DNA from: Indolivaga macrotermitis
GTDB lineage: Bacteria; Bacteroidota; Bacteroidia; Bacteroidales; Dysgonomonadaceae
Assembly: GCF_900128985.1 (NCBI RefSeq)
Contig: NZ_FQUC01000001.1
Location: forward strand, 186,001-250,000
Length of the DNA stretch: 64,000 bases
Direction: 5' to 3'
Below, one piece after another: positions 54,187-63,281 of the stretch. Both the position numbers and the translations under genes were made by a program. The stretch's first letter is position 1, and each line of letters begins with the position of its first letter. The notes beneath the pieces are model-generated. The model was not told where the DNA came from, ran no database searches, and worked only from the letters and a program-made list of their open reading frames with translations.

Positions 54187-55032
54187 ATGGCAAAATTAGA
54201 ATTTGACCAATTACTTGAAGCTGGTGTACACTTCGGACACTTGAAAAGAAAGTGGAATCCGGCAATGGCTCCTTATATTTTCATGGAGCGTAATGGCATT
54301 CACATTATCGACCTATACAAAACGATAGCTAAAGCAGATGAAGCTGCTGCTGCTTTGAAGCAAATAGCAAAATCAGGAAAGAAAATCCTGTTCGTTGCTA
54401 CAAAAAAACAAGCTAAAGAAGTAGTTGCAAATTTATCTCAATCTGTAAATATGCCATACGTTATCGAACGTTGGCCAGGAGGTATGTTGACAAACTTCCC
54501 TACAATCCGTAAGGCTGTAAAGAAAATGTCAACTATCGACAAAATGATCAAAGACGGAACATTTGATACTCTTTCTAAAAGAGAAAAACTTCAAATCACT
54601 CGTCAACGTGCTAAATTAGAGAAAACACTGGGTTCTATCCAGGATTTGACACGTCTCCCTTCAGCTCTTTTCATCGTTGATGTATTGAAAGAACACATCG
54701 CAGTGAAAGAAGCTCAACGTCTTGGCATACCTGTATTTGCTATGGTAGATACAAACTCTAACCCTTCAGGTTTGGACTTTGTAATTCCTGCAAATGATGA
54801 TGCTGCTAAATCTATTGAAGTAATTCTTTCTCACCTATGCGAATCAATCAAAGAAGGATTGGAAGAAAGAAAAGTAGAAAAGGCAGACAGCAATGCAGCT
54901 GAAGCTCAAGAAGAAGGAGCAAAGAGAGAACGTAAAGCAAAAGCCGGAGCTAAAAAAGAACGTACATCTAAAGATGATGATGAAGCGTTGAAAGCTGCTG
55001 TTGCTAGCAAATATGTGAAAGACGAAGAGTAA
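54187..55032 (+). CDS. rpsB: 30S ribosomal protein S2
   Basis: A 281-residue protein. The core (to about residue 230) carries LLEAGVHFGHLKRKWNPAMAPYIF and LPSALFIVDVLKEHIAVKEAQRLGIPVFAMVDTNSNP. The last 50 residues are a highly charged Ala/Lys/Glu-rich tail, longer than in E. coli and common in Bacteroidota. It is followed by a hairpin and then tsf, the usual rpsB-tsf order. The gap after rpsI is 218 nt, so a separate promoter or a leader element is possible, although none was clear. Confidence 0.98.
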   Translation: MAKLEFDQLLEAGVHFGHLKRKWNPAMAPYIFMERNGIHIIDLYKTIAKADEAAAALKQIAKSGKKILFVATKKQAKEVVANLSQSVNMPYVIERWPGGMLTNFPTIRKAVKKMSTIDKMIKDGTFDTLSKREKLQITRQRAKLEKTLGSIQDLTRLPSALFIVDVLKEHIAVKEAQRLGIPVFAMVDTNSNPSGLDFVIPANDDAAKSIEVILSHLCESIKEGLEERKVEKADSNAAEAQEEGAKRERKAKAGAKKERTSKDDDEALKAAVASKYVKDEE

Positions 55033-55050
55033 TCTCGTATAAAACATAAA

Positions 55051-55111
55051 GGTTAAGAATAACAGCTAGGAACACTTTTTTCTTAGTGCTGGTTCTTAAC
55101 CTTATTTTTTT
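55051..55111 (+). terminator. Hairpin with T tract between rpsB and tsf
   Basis: Outer arms GGTTAAGAA (55051-55059) and TTCTTAACC (55093-55101) enclose a partly paired loop; TTATTTTTTT follows. It has the form of a terminator or attenuator between two genes normally expressed together. Confidence 0.65.
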
Positions 55112-55148
55112 AAATTCGAATTTATAATCTAAAAAATAAGATAAAGAT

Positions 55149-55973
55149 ATGGCAGTTAGTATGGCTGATATCCAAAACCTACGCAAAAGAACAGGTGCGG
55201 GGATGATGGATTGTAAAAATGCATTGACAGAATCGAATGGTGACTTTGATAAAGCCATTGAAATTATACGTAAAAAAGGACAGGCTTTTGCAGCAAAACG
55301 TGGAGACCGCGAAGCTTCAGAAGGATGTGTTCTTGCAGGATCAAATAATGACTTTGCTGCTCTTGTAGCTTTAAAATGTGAAACAGACTTTGTAGCTATT
55401 AACGCTGAATTTGTTGGTTTAACTACTACAATCCTTAACGCTGCATTAGCTAACAAACCTGCTTCTTTAGATGCTTTGAACGAAGTTGAAGTAGATGGCC
55501 GCAAAATAGCAGACCTTGTTACAGACCGTATGGGAGTAACCGGTGAAAAAATGGAAATTGGTGCTTACGAAACACTTTCTGCTCCATCTGTAGTTTTCTA
55601 CATTCACCCGGGAAACAAGCTTGCTACTATCGTAGGTTTCAATAAAGCTGGTGTTGATACTCAGGTAGGAAAAGATGTAGCTATGCAAATCGCTGCTATG
55701 AATCCTGTTGCTCTGACTGCCGAAGAAGTATCGGAAGAAATCAAAGCAAGAGAGTTGAATCTGGCTAAAGAAAAGGCTCTTGAAGCTGGTAAACCGGCAA
55801 ACCTAATCGACAAAATTGCAGAAGGTGCTTTGACTAAGTTCTACAAAGAGTTTACTCTTCTTCAACAAGAATTTATCAAAAACCCAAAACAAAATATCGA
55901 ACAATATCTACAATCTGTAGATAAAGAACTTACTGTAGTTGCATTCAAACGTTTCTCTTTGAACGCTGAATAA
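55149..55973 (+). CDS. tsf: Elongation factor Ts
   Basis: A 274-residue nucleotide-exchange factor for EF-Tu. The N-terminal UBA-like domain (DIQNLRKRTGAGMMDCKNALTESNGDFDKAIEIIRKKG) is followed by the core with LVALKCETDFVA. The length is close to E. coli Ts. It lies 116 nt after rpsB, with a hairpin between them, and a terminator follows. Confidence 0.98.
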   Translation: MAVSMADIQNLRKRTGAGMMDCKNALTESNGDFDKAIEIIRKKGQAFAAKRGDREASEGCVLAGSNNDFAALVALKCETDFVAINAEFVGLTTTILNAALANKPASLDALNEVEVDGRKIADLVTDRMGVTGEKMEIGAYETLSAPSVVFYIHPGNKLATIVGFNKAGVDTQVGKDVAMQIAAMNPVALTAEEVSEEIKARELNLAKEKALEAGKPANLIDKIAEGALTKFYKEFTLLQQEFIKNPKQNIEQYLQSVDKELTVVAFKRFSLNAE

Positions 55974-55995
55974 TACGGTAATAAGATCGAAAAAT

Positions 55996-56035
55996 AAAAG
56001 CATTGCGGATTTACGTTCGCAATGCTTTCTTTTTA
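55996..56035 (+). terminator. Terminator of tsf
   Basis: Arms AAAGCATTGCG and CGCAATGCTTT (stem 55997-56028, 10-nt loop), then TCTTTTTA. Confidence 0.85.
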
Positions 56036-56054
56036 TAGTCCCGTTATAGTCGGT

Positions 56055-56639
56055 TTATGGTATCCATTCCATACTATTAGTTAACGGATGATCTTCTCTC
56101 CATGGCATAAACTCATTATAACTACGGACACCTCCTGCAAAAACAGCATGGTATATTTCTATTCCCGGAACAACTACGTCTAGTGGAACATTCGATTTTA
56201 TTTCCAGAATAGCTTTACGCGTTTCAGGTGTAAGACGGCTGGAGATAGCTTCAGTAACTCTTTCTACAAAACCATCGTACTTCGAGCCTTTACGGATATG
56301 GATCATATCCAATTTCCAATTGTTTTTATCCTTATCTTCATATAAGGCATGCCATTCCAAGCATTCTTCTTCGGTATCGATGAGATTTCTGTACTGGATC
56401 TCCTTTAACGGTAATTTTTCTGCCAGCTGTTGGAGTACCGAAAAGCTTTTAGCAATATCCAACTTATCGCTATAGATATGCATATCTATATCCAGCTTTT
56501 TCATCATAAGTCCTGTTTTTAGAGAGCCTATTATGTTAACCGTAGCTCCTATACTTTCCCAGGTAGATATGATCCGGGTGTCTTCTAACACTTTCCAACC
56601 TATTTGTTGGTTCTTTTCTGCGAGTTTGAGAATATCCAT
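56055..56639 (-). CDS. Nucleotidyltransferase-fold protein, unknown function
   Basis: A 194-residue cytosolic protein. IIGSLKTGLMMKKLDIDMHIY fits the nucleotidyltransferase active-site pattern G-S-x(n)-D-h-D, and KLDMIHI supplies a possible third acidic residue. The C-terminal part is helical and ends with a conserved-looking Trp-rich stretch (EFMPWREDHP). No toxin or antitoxin partner is evident. The reaction is unknown. A -7 element lies at 56666-56673. Confidence 0.7.
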   Translation of the reverse strand: MDILKLAEKNQQIGWKVLEDTRIISTWESIGATVNIIGSLKTGLMMKKLDIDMHIYSDKLDIAKSFSVLQQLAEKLPLKEIQYRNLIDTEEECLEWHALYEDKDKNNWKLDMIHIRKGSKYDGFVERVTEAISSRLTPETRKAILEIKSNVPLDVVVPGIEIYHAVFAGGVRSYNEFMPWREDHPLTNSMEWIP

Positions 56640-56665
56640 AACTGTTGTTTTTTTTTCAGGGGGTG

Positions 56666-56697
56666 CAAAGATAATAAATAATGTAGATTAAAGGCAA
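56666..56697 (-). promoter_or_regulatory. Promoter of the nucleotidyltransferase-fold gene
   Basis: On the minus strand TTG (56697-56695), 21 nt, TATCTTTG (56673-56666). The -7 is a full match 27 nt before the start; the spacing is slightly long. Confidence 0.5.
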
Positions 56698-56749
56698 ATT
56701 GCTAATCCTCAAATTAAAGTGTATTTTTATTGGCCTTTGACTATAAAGA

Positions 56750-57112
56750 ATGAAAAATATGACTATCGAAGAATTAATTAACGAATATAAGCAAATGACA
56801 TATGTCTGTAGCCTGATAGATTACGCAGATATGGAAACAGTGGAGCAGAATAATCAGGCTGTTAACAGGATGTACGAGATTATAGAGCTCATTCGTAATA
56901 GAAAAGAAAAAGATGAGATTCTGGAATTTTCGAAATTGTTGGATATTGAAGAAAACCGCACGGATATATGGGTGGCGGTGCAGATACTTGAGATGTTAGA
57001 GGTTGATAATGATACAGAAGAAAAAGCCCTGAGAATAATAAAGAAGGATGCTGAAACATCGACAGGCATGAAGTATTGGTTGGAAGATTATAGCCGGAAG
57101 AAAGACCTTTGA
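56750..57112 (+). CDS. Small helical protein, DUF2019-like
   Basis: A 120-residue all-helical acidic protein. ELINEYKQM at the start, NNQAVNRMYEIIELIRNRKEKDEI in the middle and EEKALRIIKKD near the end resemble DUF2019, a family often found as small stand-alone proteins with possible immunity roles. The assignment is from memory of the pattern and is moderate. It could also start at the second Met (56759). It is divergent from the nucleotidyltransferase-fold gene, with 110 nt between starts. Confidence 0.6.
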   Translation: MKNMTIEELINEYKQMTYVCSLIDYADMETVEQNNQAVNRMYEIIELIRNRKEKDEILEFSKLLDIEENRTDIWVAVQILEMLEVDNDTEEKALRIIKKDAETSTGMKYWLEDYSRKKDL

Positions 57113-57125
57113 TCTATCAAAAACA

Positions 57126-57156
57126 AAAATACCATTGTCTTATACAATGGTATTTT
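57126..57156. terminator. Terminator between the DUF2019-like gene and the heme lipoprotein gene
   Basis: Perfect 13-bp arms AAAATACCATTGT and ACAATGGTATTTT around a 5-nt loop; T-rich on both sides. Confidence 0.8.
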
Positions 57157-57179
57157 CAGTTATGTAATGTATAGACTTT

Positions 57180-58640
57180 TTATCTGAGTTGCATCTGAAT
57201 TCGCTCCTTTGATAATAACTTCTTCTCCAGCTCTCTGGCATTTACATCGACGGGAGCTTTGATAAACTCAGGAACATTGAATGAATAAAGTGAAGTATCA
57301 TAATATCTCGGATCTTTCTGAGGTAATAAGAAAGGTTTAGAAATATTACCTTCATTGTCTATCGAAGCAATGTAAGGTCGTGTATAAAGACCGTCGCCAC
57401 GGCGGCTACTGAATACGAACCAACGGGAATTACTGCTCCAGTCATGAAAACTCTCAGTATCGTCACTGTTAACTTCATCCATCCGTCTCGAAGTTCCATC
57501 CAGAAGATTCAGCAGATATAAATCTGCTTCTTTATGCCAGATAGAAAAGTTACCGTAATCGGATTGGGTATACATCAGGTATTTTCCATCGAAGGAAGGA
57601 CGTGGAAACGATATACTCTTCCCTGTCGTTTCCGATGAAATAATAGTATCAATAACAGAGCCGAAATTTCCGGTTTCGGGATCAAAGGATATTTTGCAAA
57701 GGCTGTATTTTATATTTTGGTAGCCCGATTGTATATCGAATTTCTTAGAGGAACAGAAATATAAAGTCCGTCCATCCGGAGAAAATACAGGGAAAGTTTC
57801 GAAGTTGTCTGTCTTAAGTAAAGAACTGGTTAGTAACTGGTTCTTCTTTACATCATATACTACTACATCCGACGCTTCATCAAACACCTCGATACGCTCA
57901 TTATGCCGTTCGTGAAAGCCTTGCTTTGTCTGGTTAACGGAATAGGCTATATAGTCTCCCGATGGATGCCAATAAGGATATACGCAAGATGCTATTGTGC
58001 TATCGGTTTTTGTTTTGTACAGCTCCATTTTACCATCTATTTGTAACATGGTAGCACCGTGTTCGCCACGTACATGCAGGCTCATTGTTGCCGGGTCATT
58101 CTGGTTAAAAGCGTGACAGTTGACACATGATCCCGGAACCATTGTATTTTCATAAATAGCTTTTTGGTCAAATGAGGATAAATCCCGCTGATAAATACCC
58201 ATTTTACTGTACACTTCATAGCCCGGAGCTATTAAACGGTAAGCTAAACCATAATCGATAGGGAATTCACTTATATAAATGCTGAATGCTTTATGCTGAC
58301 GCCATTTTCCATCTGATTTGAGGCTAACGGTAACGGTTATTTCGGAACCTTTGTTTGCTTCGAGTAAGTTACTCCAATCTTTTATAGGAAATTGTGCTAC
58401 CTCTTTATCCTGTATATGAATTTCTCCTGATTTTTTACCTTTAATCGCTACATCTATTTTTTCAAACTTTTCGTTCTCGAATGTGAAATTAAGAGGAGCA
58501 ATACTTGCAGGAATGGTAACACCTACATAATCAGGGAGGATTACAGGATAGCTATCTATTTTATCCGGTGATTCGACTTGTTCTTTACAACCCGAAAGTA
58601 TCACTAAAATAATTGCTGCAAAAAATGTATATCTGATCAT
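57180..58640 (-). CDS. Lipoprotein with one c-type heme site and PD40 beta-propeller repeats
   Basis: A 486-residue lipoprotein (lipobox Cys18, ILSGC). Residues 30-130 form a beta domain. A single heme motif C172-V-N-C175-H176 lies in VPGSCVNCHAFNQND. From about residue 190 there are four TolB-like PD40 units: PYWHPSGDYIAYS, PVFSPDGRTLYFCSSKK, PRPSFDGKYLMYTQ and DWSSNSRWFVFSSRR. A heme-binding propeller lipoprotein suggests envelope electron transfer or redox-linked binding; no partner oxidase is nearby. It starts 6 nt after the polytopic gene's stop, so they are one transcript. Heme attachment needs a cytochrome c maturation system elsewhere. Confidence 0.85.
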   Translation of the reverse strand: MIRYTFFAAIILVILSGCKEQVESPDKIDSYPVILPDYVGVTIPASIAPLNFTFENEKFEKIDVAIKGKKSGEIHIQDKEVAQFPIKDWSNLLEANKGSEITVTVSLKSDGKWRQHKAFSIYISEFPIDYGLAYRLIAPGYEVYSKMGIYQRDLSSFDQKAIYENTMVPGSCVNCHAFNQNDPATMSLHVRGEHGATMLQIDGKMELYKTKTDSTIASCVYPYWHPSGDYIAYSVNQTKQGFHERHNERIEVFDEASDVVVYDVKKNQLLTSSLLKTDNFETFPVFSPDGRTLYFCSSKKFDIQSGYQNIKYSLCKISFDPETGNFGSVIDTIISSETTGKSISFPRPSFDGKYLMYTQSDYGNFSIWHKEADLYLLNLLDGTSRRMDEVNSDDTESFHDWSSNSRWFVFSSRRGDGLYTRPYIASIDNEGNISKPFLLPQKDPRYYDTSLYSFNVPEFIKAPVDVNARELEKKLLSKERIQMQLR

Positions 58641-58646
58641 AACTTA

Positions 58647-60452
58647 TCAATAAATCGGGTTTTGAGAATAGTTTAGCGGATCGCCTCCTGCAAACTGAAG
58701 GTAATACCAGTATGTCTGCGAAAAGCCTCCGGATAGGGCATTTACATTAGCTCCGGATGCCAAAGCCTTTGCAAAATTTATATAATTCTGAACGACAGCC
58801 GGATCTATACTCCATGGCAAAGAGGATACATCGTGCCCTGTATTTATCCAGTAAAAGAGTAATGCTTCCTGATAATGAGCAGGTATTTCCTTATATCCTA
58901 GGTTTTTACCTAAAGGGAAATATTGAACGAAGTGATCCAAATCTTTAGTCAGCAAAGTGTATGCTATCAGATATTCGAAAGCCATTTTATTGGATTGATT
59001 ATTAACAAACAATAATCCTAGCATTTGATCTTTTTCATTTTCACTGAACAGGAAATCATCTTTCATCCGGTACTTTTTCAAAAGCGACCATTGGGGATTT
59101 GCATTTATTTTCTGTTCATTACCCAAGCATTCGAGCATTTGTTCTGCTTGCTTACTGTAAAATAAGGTATGTTGCAGAATCTTCAGGTATTTTTCTGCAA
59201 CCTTGTATTCTCCGTTCAATAGGTTTATCTCGGCTATCCTAAGCATTGCGCGTGAACTCTTCTTATAATCAGGTAGAGCTTCCATGGCTTCAAATGCATA
59301 TCGCATTGAAGTATTCAGAAAACCAAGATGATAATATACTTCTCCGGACATAAGTGGAGATGTAAAATCCCGCTGAAAAGTTGGTAATAATCCTTCAGGT
59401 CCATTCTGATAATAGCGAAACATACTGTTACCCATAGATCCATCTTTAGACAAAGCCAGATTAAGGCATGTCACAGATAATGGAGTATTAGGGTCTTTAT
59501 GGTTTGCCATCCGTATTATCTTTTGCCAATCCTGAGTACGGATATAATAGTCATAAGCCATTATTTCCTCTTTCTGCCAATCGGCAAGGTTTTTCACCAT
59601 AAAAAAAGCAAAAAGGGAAACCATGATAATTCCCGATGTGGATAAGAAAGTAACATTCTTAACTCTGCTTATCTTTCCTTTAATGAAAGCAAACAGCAAA
59701 GGAATTATGATAATGCTCGACCATAGAGCTAATAAAGGATAAGGAGACACAACCGGATAGCGATGATAGCTGATACCCCACCAAAGGCGCCTCAGTGGAT
59801 ATTGTATGAATATACTCGCAACATAGGGCGGTAATAAAATACAACCAATAACTATAACGAATAAAATTCCCCATTGGAACTTTGTTAATTGCTTAAAGTA
59901 TAGCCATTCGGAAAGAATGCAAAGTAATCCGAATATCCAGAATACGCCTCCTGACAGCCAATATAGTAATGGTAATGCTAAGAATATATATATTATCCTG
60001 AAAACAGGACTCTTTATCTTCAAATGTAAAAGAGCTGCACCCAAGGGTAGCAAGACGGCAATGAGAGCCGAAAGTAAATAATTTTCGTCACAAAGTATGC
60101 CCCATATAATAATAGAGGGTACGAATGTAAAAGGTAATATTATTAATGAGCGGTCGGCCCAGACATTACATAATTTCTTTATTCCTAATTGGAGCAATAC
60201 CAGCAAAATTGAAATTATTAAGGCTCCCGACCAAGAATAATAATAAAATTGAGTGAAGAATGTTCCTAAATAATCAGCCAGTCCTCCGGGACGGCTCATC
60301 AGATCAGACCAATAGTATGGTGTGAAAAGAAATAACTGTAACTGTTCCTGATAATGCAAATGATACTGATAATAGAATGCAAAAAAGAGGAATACTGCTA
60401 CACCAAATAGTAATGACAAAAGCCAGTTGAATTGTTTTAGTAGCTTAATCAT
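58647..60452 (-). CDS. Polytopic membrane protein with helical repeat C-terminus, DUF6057-like
   Basis: A 601-residue protein. Residues 1-300 hold about nine or ten membrane helices (for example LLSLLFGVAVFLFFAFYYQY and IYIFLALPLLYWLSGGVFWIFGLLC). Residues 320-560 are soluble and look like TPR-type helical repeats (MRYAFEAMEALPDYKKSSRAMLRIAEINLL). The pattern fits the uncharacterised DUF6057 family. It is directly upstream of the heme-propeller lipoprotein gene (6-nt gap), so they probably work together. Function unknown. Confidence 0.75.
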   Translation of the reverse strand: MIKLLKQFNWLLSLLFGVAVFLFFAFYYQYHLHYQEQLQLFLFTPYYWSDLMSRPGGLADYLGTFFTQFYYYSWSGALIISILLVLLQLGIKKLCNVWADRSLIILPFTFVPSIIIWGILCDENYLLSALIAVLLPLGAALLHLKIKSPVFRIIYIFLALPLLYWLSGGVFWIFGLLCILSEWLYFKQLTKFQWGILFVIVIGCILLPPYVASIFIQYPLRRLWWGISYHRYPVVSPYPLLALWSSIIIIPLLFAFIKGKISRVKNVTFLSTSGIIMVSLFAFFMVKNLADWQKEEIMAYDYYIRTQDWQKIIRMANHKDPNTPLSVTCLNLALSKDGSMGNSMFRYYQNGPEGLLPTFQRDFTSPLMSGEVYYHLGFLNTSMRYAFEAMEALPDYKKSSRAMLRIAEINLLNGEYKVAEKYLKILQHTLFYSKQAEQMLECLGNEQKINANPQWSLLKKYRMKDDFLFSENEKDQMLGLLFVNNQSNKMAFEYLIAYTLLTKDLDHFVQYFPLGKNLGYKEIPAHYQEALLFYWINTGHDVSSLPWSIDPAVVQNYINFAKALASGANVNALSGGFSQTYWYYLQFAGGDPLNYSQNPIY

Positions 60453-60582
60453 AAATCTTTCATGGGTTTTTTAAGTCAGATGTGTATCCGAACAGATAAT
60501 TCAAGGTGAAATTTAGTCAAAATAAGGGAATCTTCATAGTTAAAAGTGGATAAGAGGAGCTACTTACCTTATAAAAAGAGCA

Positions 60583-60614
60583 AAAGAAGGGGAGCTGATT
60601 GCTCCTCCTTCTTT
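60583..60614 (-). terminator. Terminator of the SusC/SusD/lipoprotein transcript
   Basis: Stem 60583-60595 with 60601-60614 (one bulge), loop TGATT; the minus strand continues TTGCTCTTTTTATAAGG. It separates the SusCD-lipoprotein genes from the polytopic gene. Confidence 0.7.
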
Positions 60615-60646
60615 ATACTCATCTAAATATGATTTGCCTTGGGTAA

Positions 60647-61471
60647 TTATTCTTGCGGTACAAATACCCAATACCAATAGTTGGTATTAGGAGAATGTTC
60701 CTGAGCTGCTAATACCATTCTGTCATCGGTAAGTTCAATAATATTATATGTGCTCCATGCTGCAAAATTTGCATCATTGAAGTCGTAACCGCATAATATA
60801 TTGGTATTAGTAAAGGTTACCGTACCTTTAGACCAATCACTACCAGTCGTCATGTTGAACTCCATAGATCCGGCATATTCAACACCGGTCATAGTTGTTT
60901 TGGTCATTTTCTTTCCACTAAGGACAAATTTCATGGTAGCACCTTTACCATCAAGAGGTAAATTCTTACCGGCACATTGCTCTTCGATATCTTCAGGATT
61001 CAATACCCACCAAGCGGGACCTGTATCTGAACCACCACCATTACCGAAACATCCGGTTGCAGCCCATGTCCAGGTTTTAGTTCCTGTTCCGAAGAAATAG
61101 CCATACTCAGGATCTACTTCATAATACATGTCTTCTACAGTATAGTTGAATGCTTTCTCAAAGATAGTACCATCTGCAGCCATTGCTTTCAATGTAATTG
61201 TTTGGGCCCCTTCTACAACTAGGGTTAATTCTCCCTCAGTACTGGTGAGTATATTTACGCCGTCAGTCCATTGGCATGATACAGGACTGGTACAATTTAC
61301 TTTTACCTTATTGGTGTTTTTTCCATCATGTACAACGGCAGTAACAGTTGCATTAATCTGATCAACAGAAGTTACGACCTCCCCCATGCTTTTATCATCC
61401 TGAATAGGATCACACGAGATAAAGAGTGTTGCGACTATAAGCGTTGCTATTGAATATAATATATGTTTCAT
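60647..61471 (-). CDS. SusE/SusF-position surface lipoprotein
   Basis: A 274-residue lipoprotein, lipobox Cys20 (LFISC). Residues 40-115 form a PKD/Ig-like domain (VKVNCTSPVSCQWTDGVNILTSTEG-type strands). Residues 120-274 are beta-rich with many Trp and Gly, likely a ligand-binding domain. It is directly downstream of susD (29-nt gap), where Bacteroidota glycan loci encode surface glycan-binding lipoproteins, so it probably helps capture the substrate. The substrate is unknown and no glycosidase is next to it. Confidence 0.82.
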   Translation of the reverse strand: MKHILYSIATLIVATLFISCDPIQDDKSMGEVVTSVDQINATVTAVVHDGKNTNKVKVNCTSPVSCQWTDGVNILTSTEGELTLVVEGAQTITLKAMAADGTIFEKAFNYTVEDMYYEVDPEYGYFFGTGTKTWTWAATGCFGNGGGSDTGPAWWVLNPEDIEEQCAGKNLPLDGKGATMKFVLSGKKMTKTTMTGVEYAGSMEFNMTTGSDWSKGTVTFTNTNILCGYDFNDANFAAWSTYNIIELTDDRMVLAAQEHSPNTNYWYWVFVPQE

Positions 61472-61500
61472 ATTTTCTTTTGGTTTTTTGTTTTACACAA

Positions 61501-63231
61501 TTATCTCCATCCTGAATATAGTGTACCTGATTCCCATCCGGTATTTTGTTTATAAACACCTTCTGACAATGCAATTTCTGATTCCGGAATAGGAAAGAAA
61601 CCTCCATTCGTAGCATTATACCGGGCTGCATATCCGCCACCATTGTTGACAGTTGTATTTCTGTCTGCCAGGCCTTGGAAATATGTTGCCTGATTATTTT
61701 GCACAGTTAGAGCTGTTTCTGCAATGTGCCAACGGCGGATATCATTCCAGCGTGTACCTTCAAAGGCTAACTCCCAACGACGTTCTTTTCTCAGGGCATC
61801 ATCACTGTATGCGCTAATCGGATCTAATCCTGCACGAGCACGTACCTTATTAATACCCGAAACATCTTTTTTCAATTCAGATTGCATCAATAGTACATCT
61901 GCAAAGCGGATTAACACAAGATCATGGATGTTTGATAACTGGAAGTTAACTGTAGTATAATCATACATATCTTGTTCAAAAGTTTCCCAGTAACCTGATC
62001 CATCTGCTTTTTTAGATGAAATAGGAGCACCCTTTTTATCATAGTAATCTGTTTCCTGAACAAAATCAGTCCATCCGCCTTTTGTATATCCGGGAACTTC
62101 TTCCGGAATATTACATATTGTGGCTCTACGTCTCATATCGGTAGGTTCTGCTGATCCCCATTCTGACCATAAACCTGGAGAAACCGGACCTGCGCCCCAA
62201 CCTTGTCCGAATGGAAATGTATTGCCTAGCTCTTGGCCACCACGCATACCAAAGAATAAGGCATATCCATTTGAGTATCCAATTGTTGTATCCCAACTAG
62301 CAAATTTGGAGTATTTGATAGCAAACATAGATTCTGGGTTAATCGCATTATTATCTTCTACCCATCTCAGATTCTGCCCTTTGGTATAAGAGTAGTCGTT
62401 TTTAGTCAACTCGTTAGTATAGGCCCAAAGGTTACGGTAATCAGGAACTAAGCTATATCCGGAGTTATTAACACAGTCATCGATCCATCCTATGACATCA
62501 CTTTGTGTAACAGTACTTCCATCAGGAAGTGTAACGTCTGTTTTCTTATAAAATCCGGTATAGAATAAGAATGCACGTCCCATTAAAGCTTCTGCAGTGT
62601 ATTTATCGACATGTCCAGCCTCCGAAGATGATGTTTTCTGTGCAGGCATCATTTCAATTGCTGTCTTTAAATCTGAAATTATCTGAGCCCATGTATCATT
62701 AGGATCTGCCTGTGGAGTTATCGTTCCATCTCCAGCTGTGGATACGATTAAAGGTACATTTTCGAATAAAGAGGCTAACTCATAATAATAGAATGCACGG
62801 AAGAAGTATGCTTCGCCGATCATTTTATTTTTTTGATCCTCACTGTTATATCCTGTACAGTTACCCAATGTTTCAATAGCATTATTTGCTCTTTGTATAC
62901 CAACATAACGATCTAACCAAAATTGTCTCATCATATCTGTACCTGTACTCATCATCAAATCTATGGCCTGGAGTAGTCTGTCTCCGGATCCTCCTCCTCC
63001 AAAACGGTCGTCAGAAGCTAGCTCCGAAACCATGTGGAAAGAATATTGAGGGTTTGCATTGACAACACTTAAATTGTTGTAGATACCGGCAAGCACTTGT
63101 TGTGCATCAGCCAATGTCTGAGGATAGTTCGATGTATTCTTTTCTGTATAGTTTTCCGTATCCAGAAAACTTTCGCAACTCGAGAACAGTAATGCTACTG
63201 CTCCTATTGCTAAATATTTTAAATTCTTCAT
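61501..63231 (-). CDS. SusD/RagB family nutrient-binding outer-membrane lipoprotein
   Basis: A 576-residue lipoprotein (lipobox Cys19, LLFSSC) of the SusD/RagB family. The N-terminal SusD-like domain has ADAQQVLAGIYNNL and the TPR-like helices ANNAIETLGNCTGY and IGEAYFFRAFYYYELASLF. The C-terminal family ending is ELAFEGTRWNDIRRWHIAETAL, then FFPIPESEIALSEGVYKQNTGW. It sits as a lid on the SusC transporter, whose gene starts upstream and continues beyond the window. The ligand cannot be read from sequence. Confidence 0.95.
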   Translation of the reverse strand: MKNLKYLAIGAVALLFSSCESFLDTENYTEKNTSNYPQTLADAQQVLAGIYNNLSVVNANPQYSFHMVSELASDDRFGGGGSGDRLLQAIDLMMSTGTDMMRQFWLDRYVGIQRANNAIETLGNCTGYNSEDQKNKMIGEAYFFRAFYYYELASLFENVPLIVSTAGDGTITPQADPNDTWAQIISDLKTAIEMMPAQKTSSSEAGHVDKYTAEALMGRAFLFYTGFYKKTDVTLPDGSTVTQSDVIGWIDDCVNNSGYSLVPDYRNLWAYTNELTKNDYSYTKGQNLRWVEDNNAINPESMFAIKYSKFASWDTTIGYSNGYALFFGMRGGQELGNTFPFGQGWGAGPVSPGLWSEWGSAEPTDMRRRATICNIPEEVPGYTKGGWTDFVQETDYYDKKGAPISSKKADGSGYWETFEQDMYDYTTVNFQLSNIHDLVLIRFADVLLMQSELKKDVSGINKVRARAGLDPISAYSDDALRKERRWELAFEGTRWNDIRRWHIAETALTVQNNQATYFQGLADRNTTVNNGGGYAARYNATNGGFFPIPESEIALSEGVYKQNTGWESGTLYSGWR

Positions 63232-63281
63232 ATATTCTTTAAGTTTTTATAAACAGAATTAACGACTTAGTGTATTTCCGA

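Noticed and set aside
56055-57112. Nucleotidyltransferase-fold gene and DUF2019-like gene as a toxin-antitoxin pair
   Set aside because: They are divergent with separate start regions rather than a short overlapping operon, and neither matches a known toxin or antitoxin family by eye.
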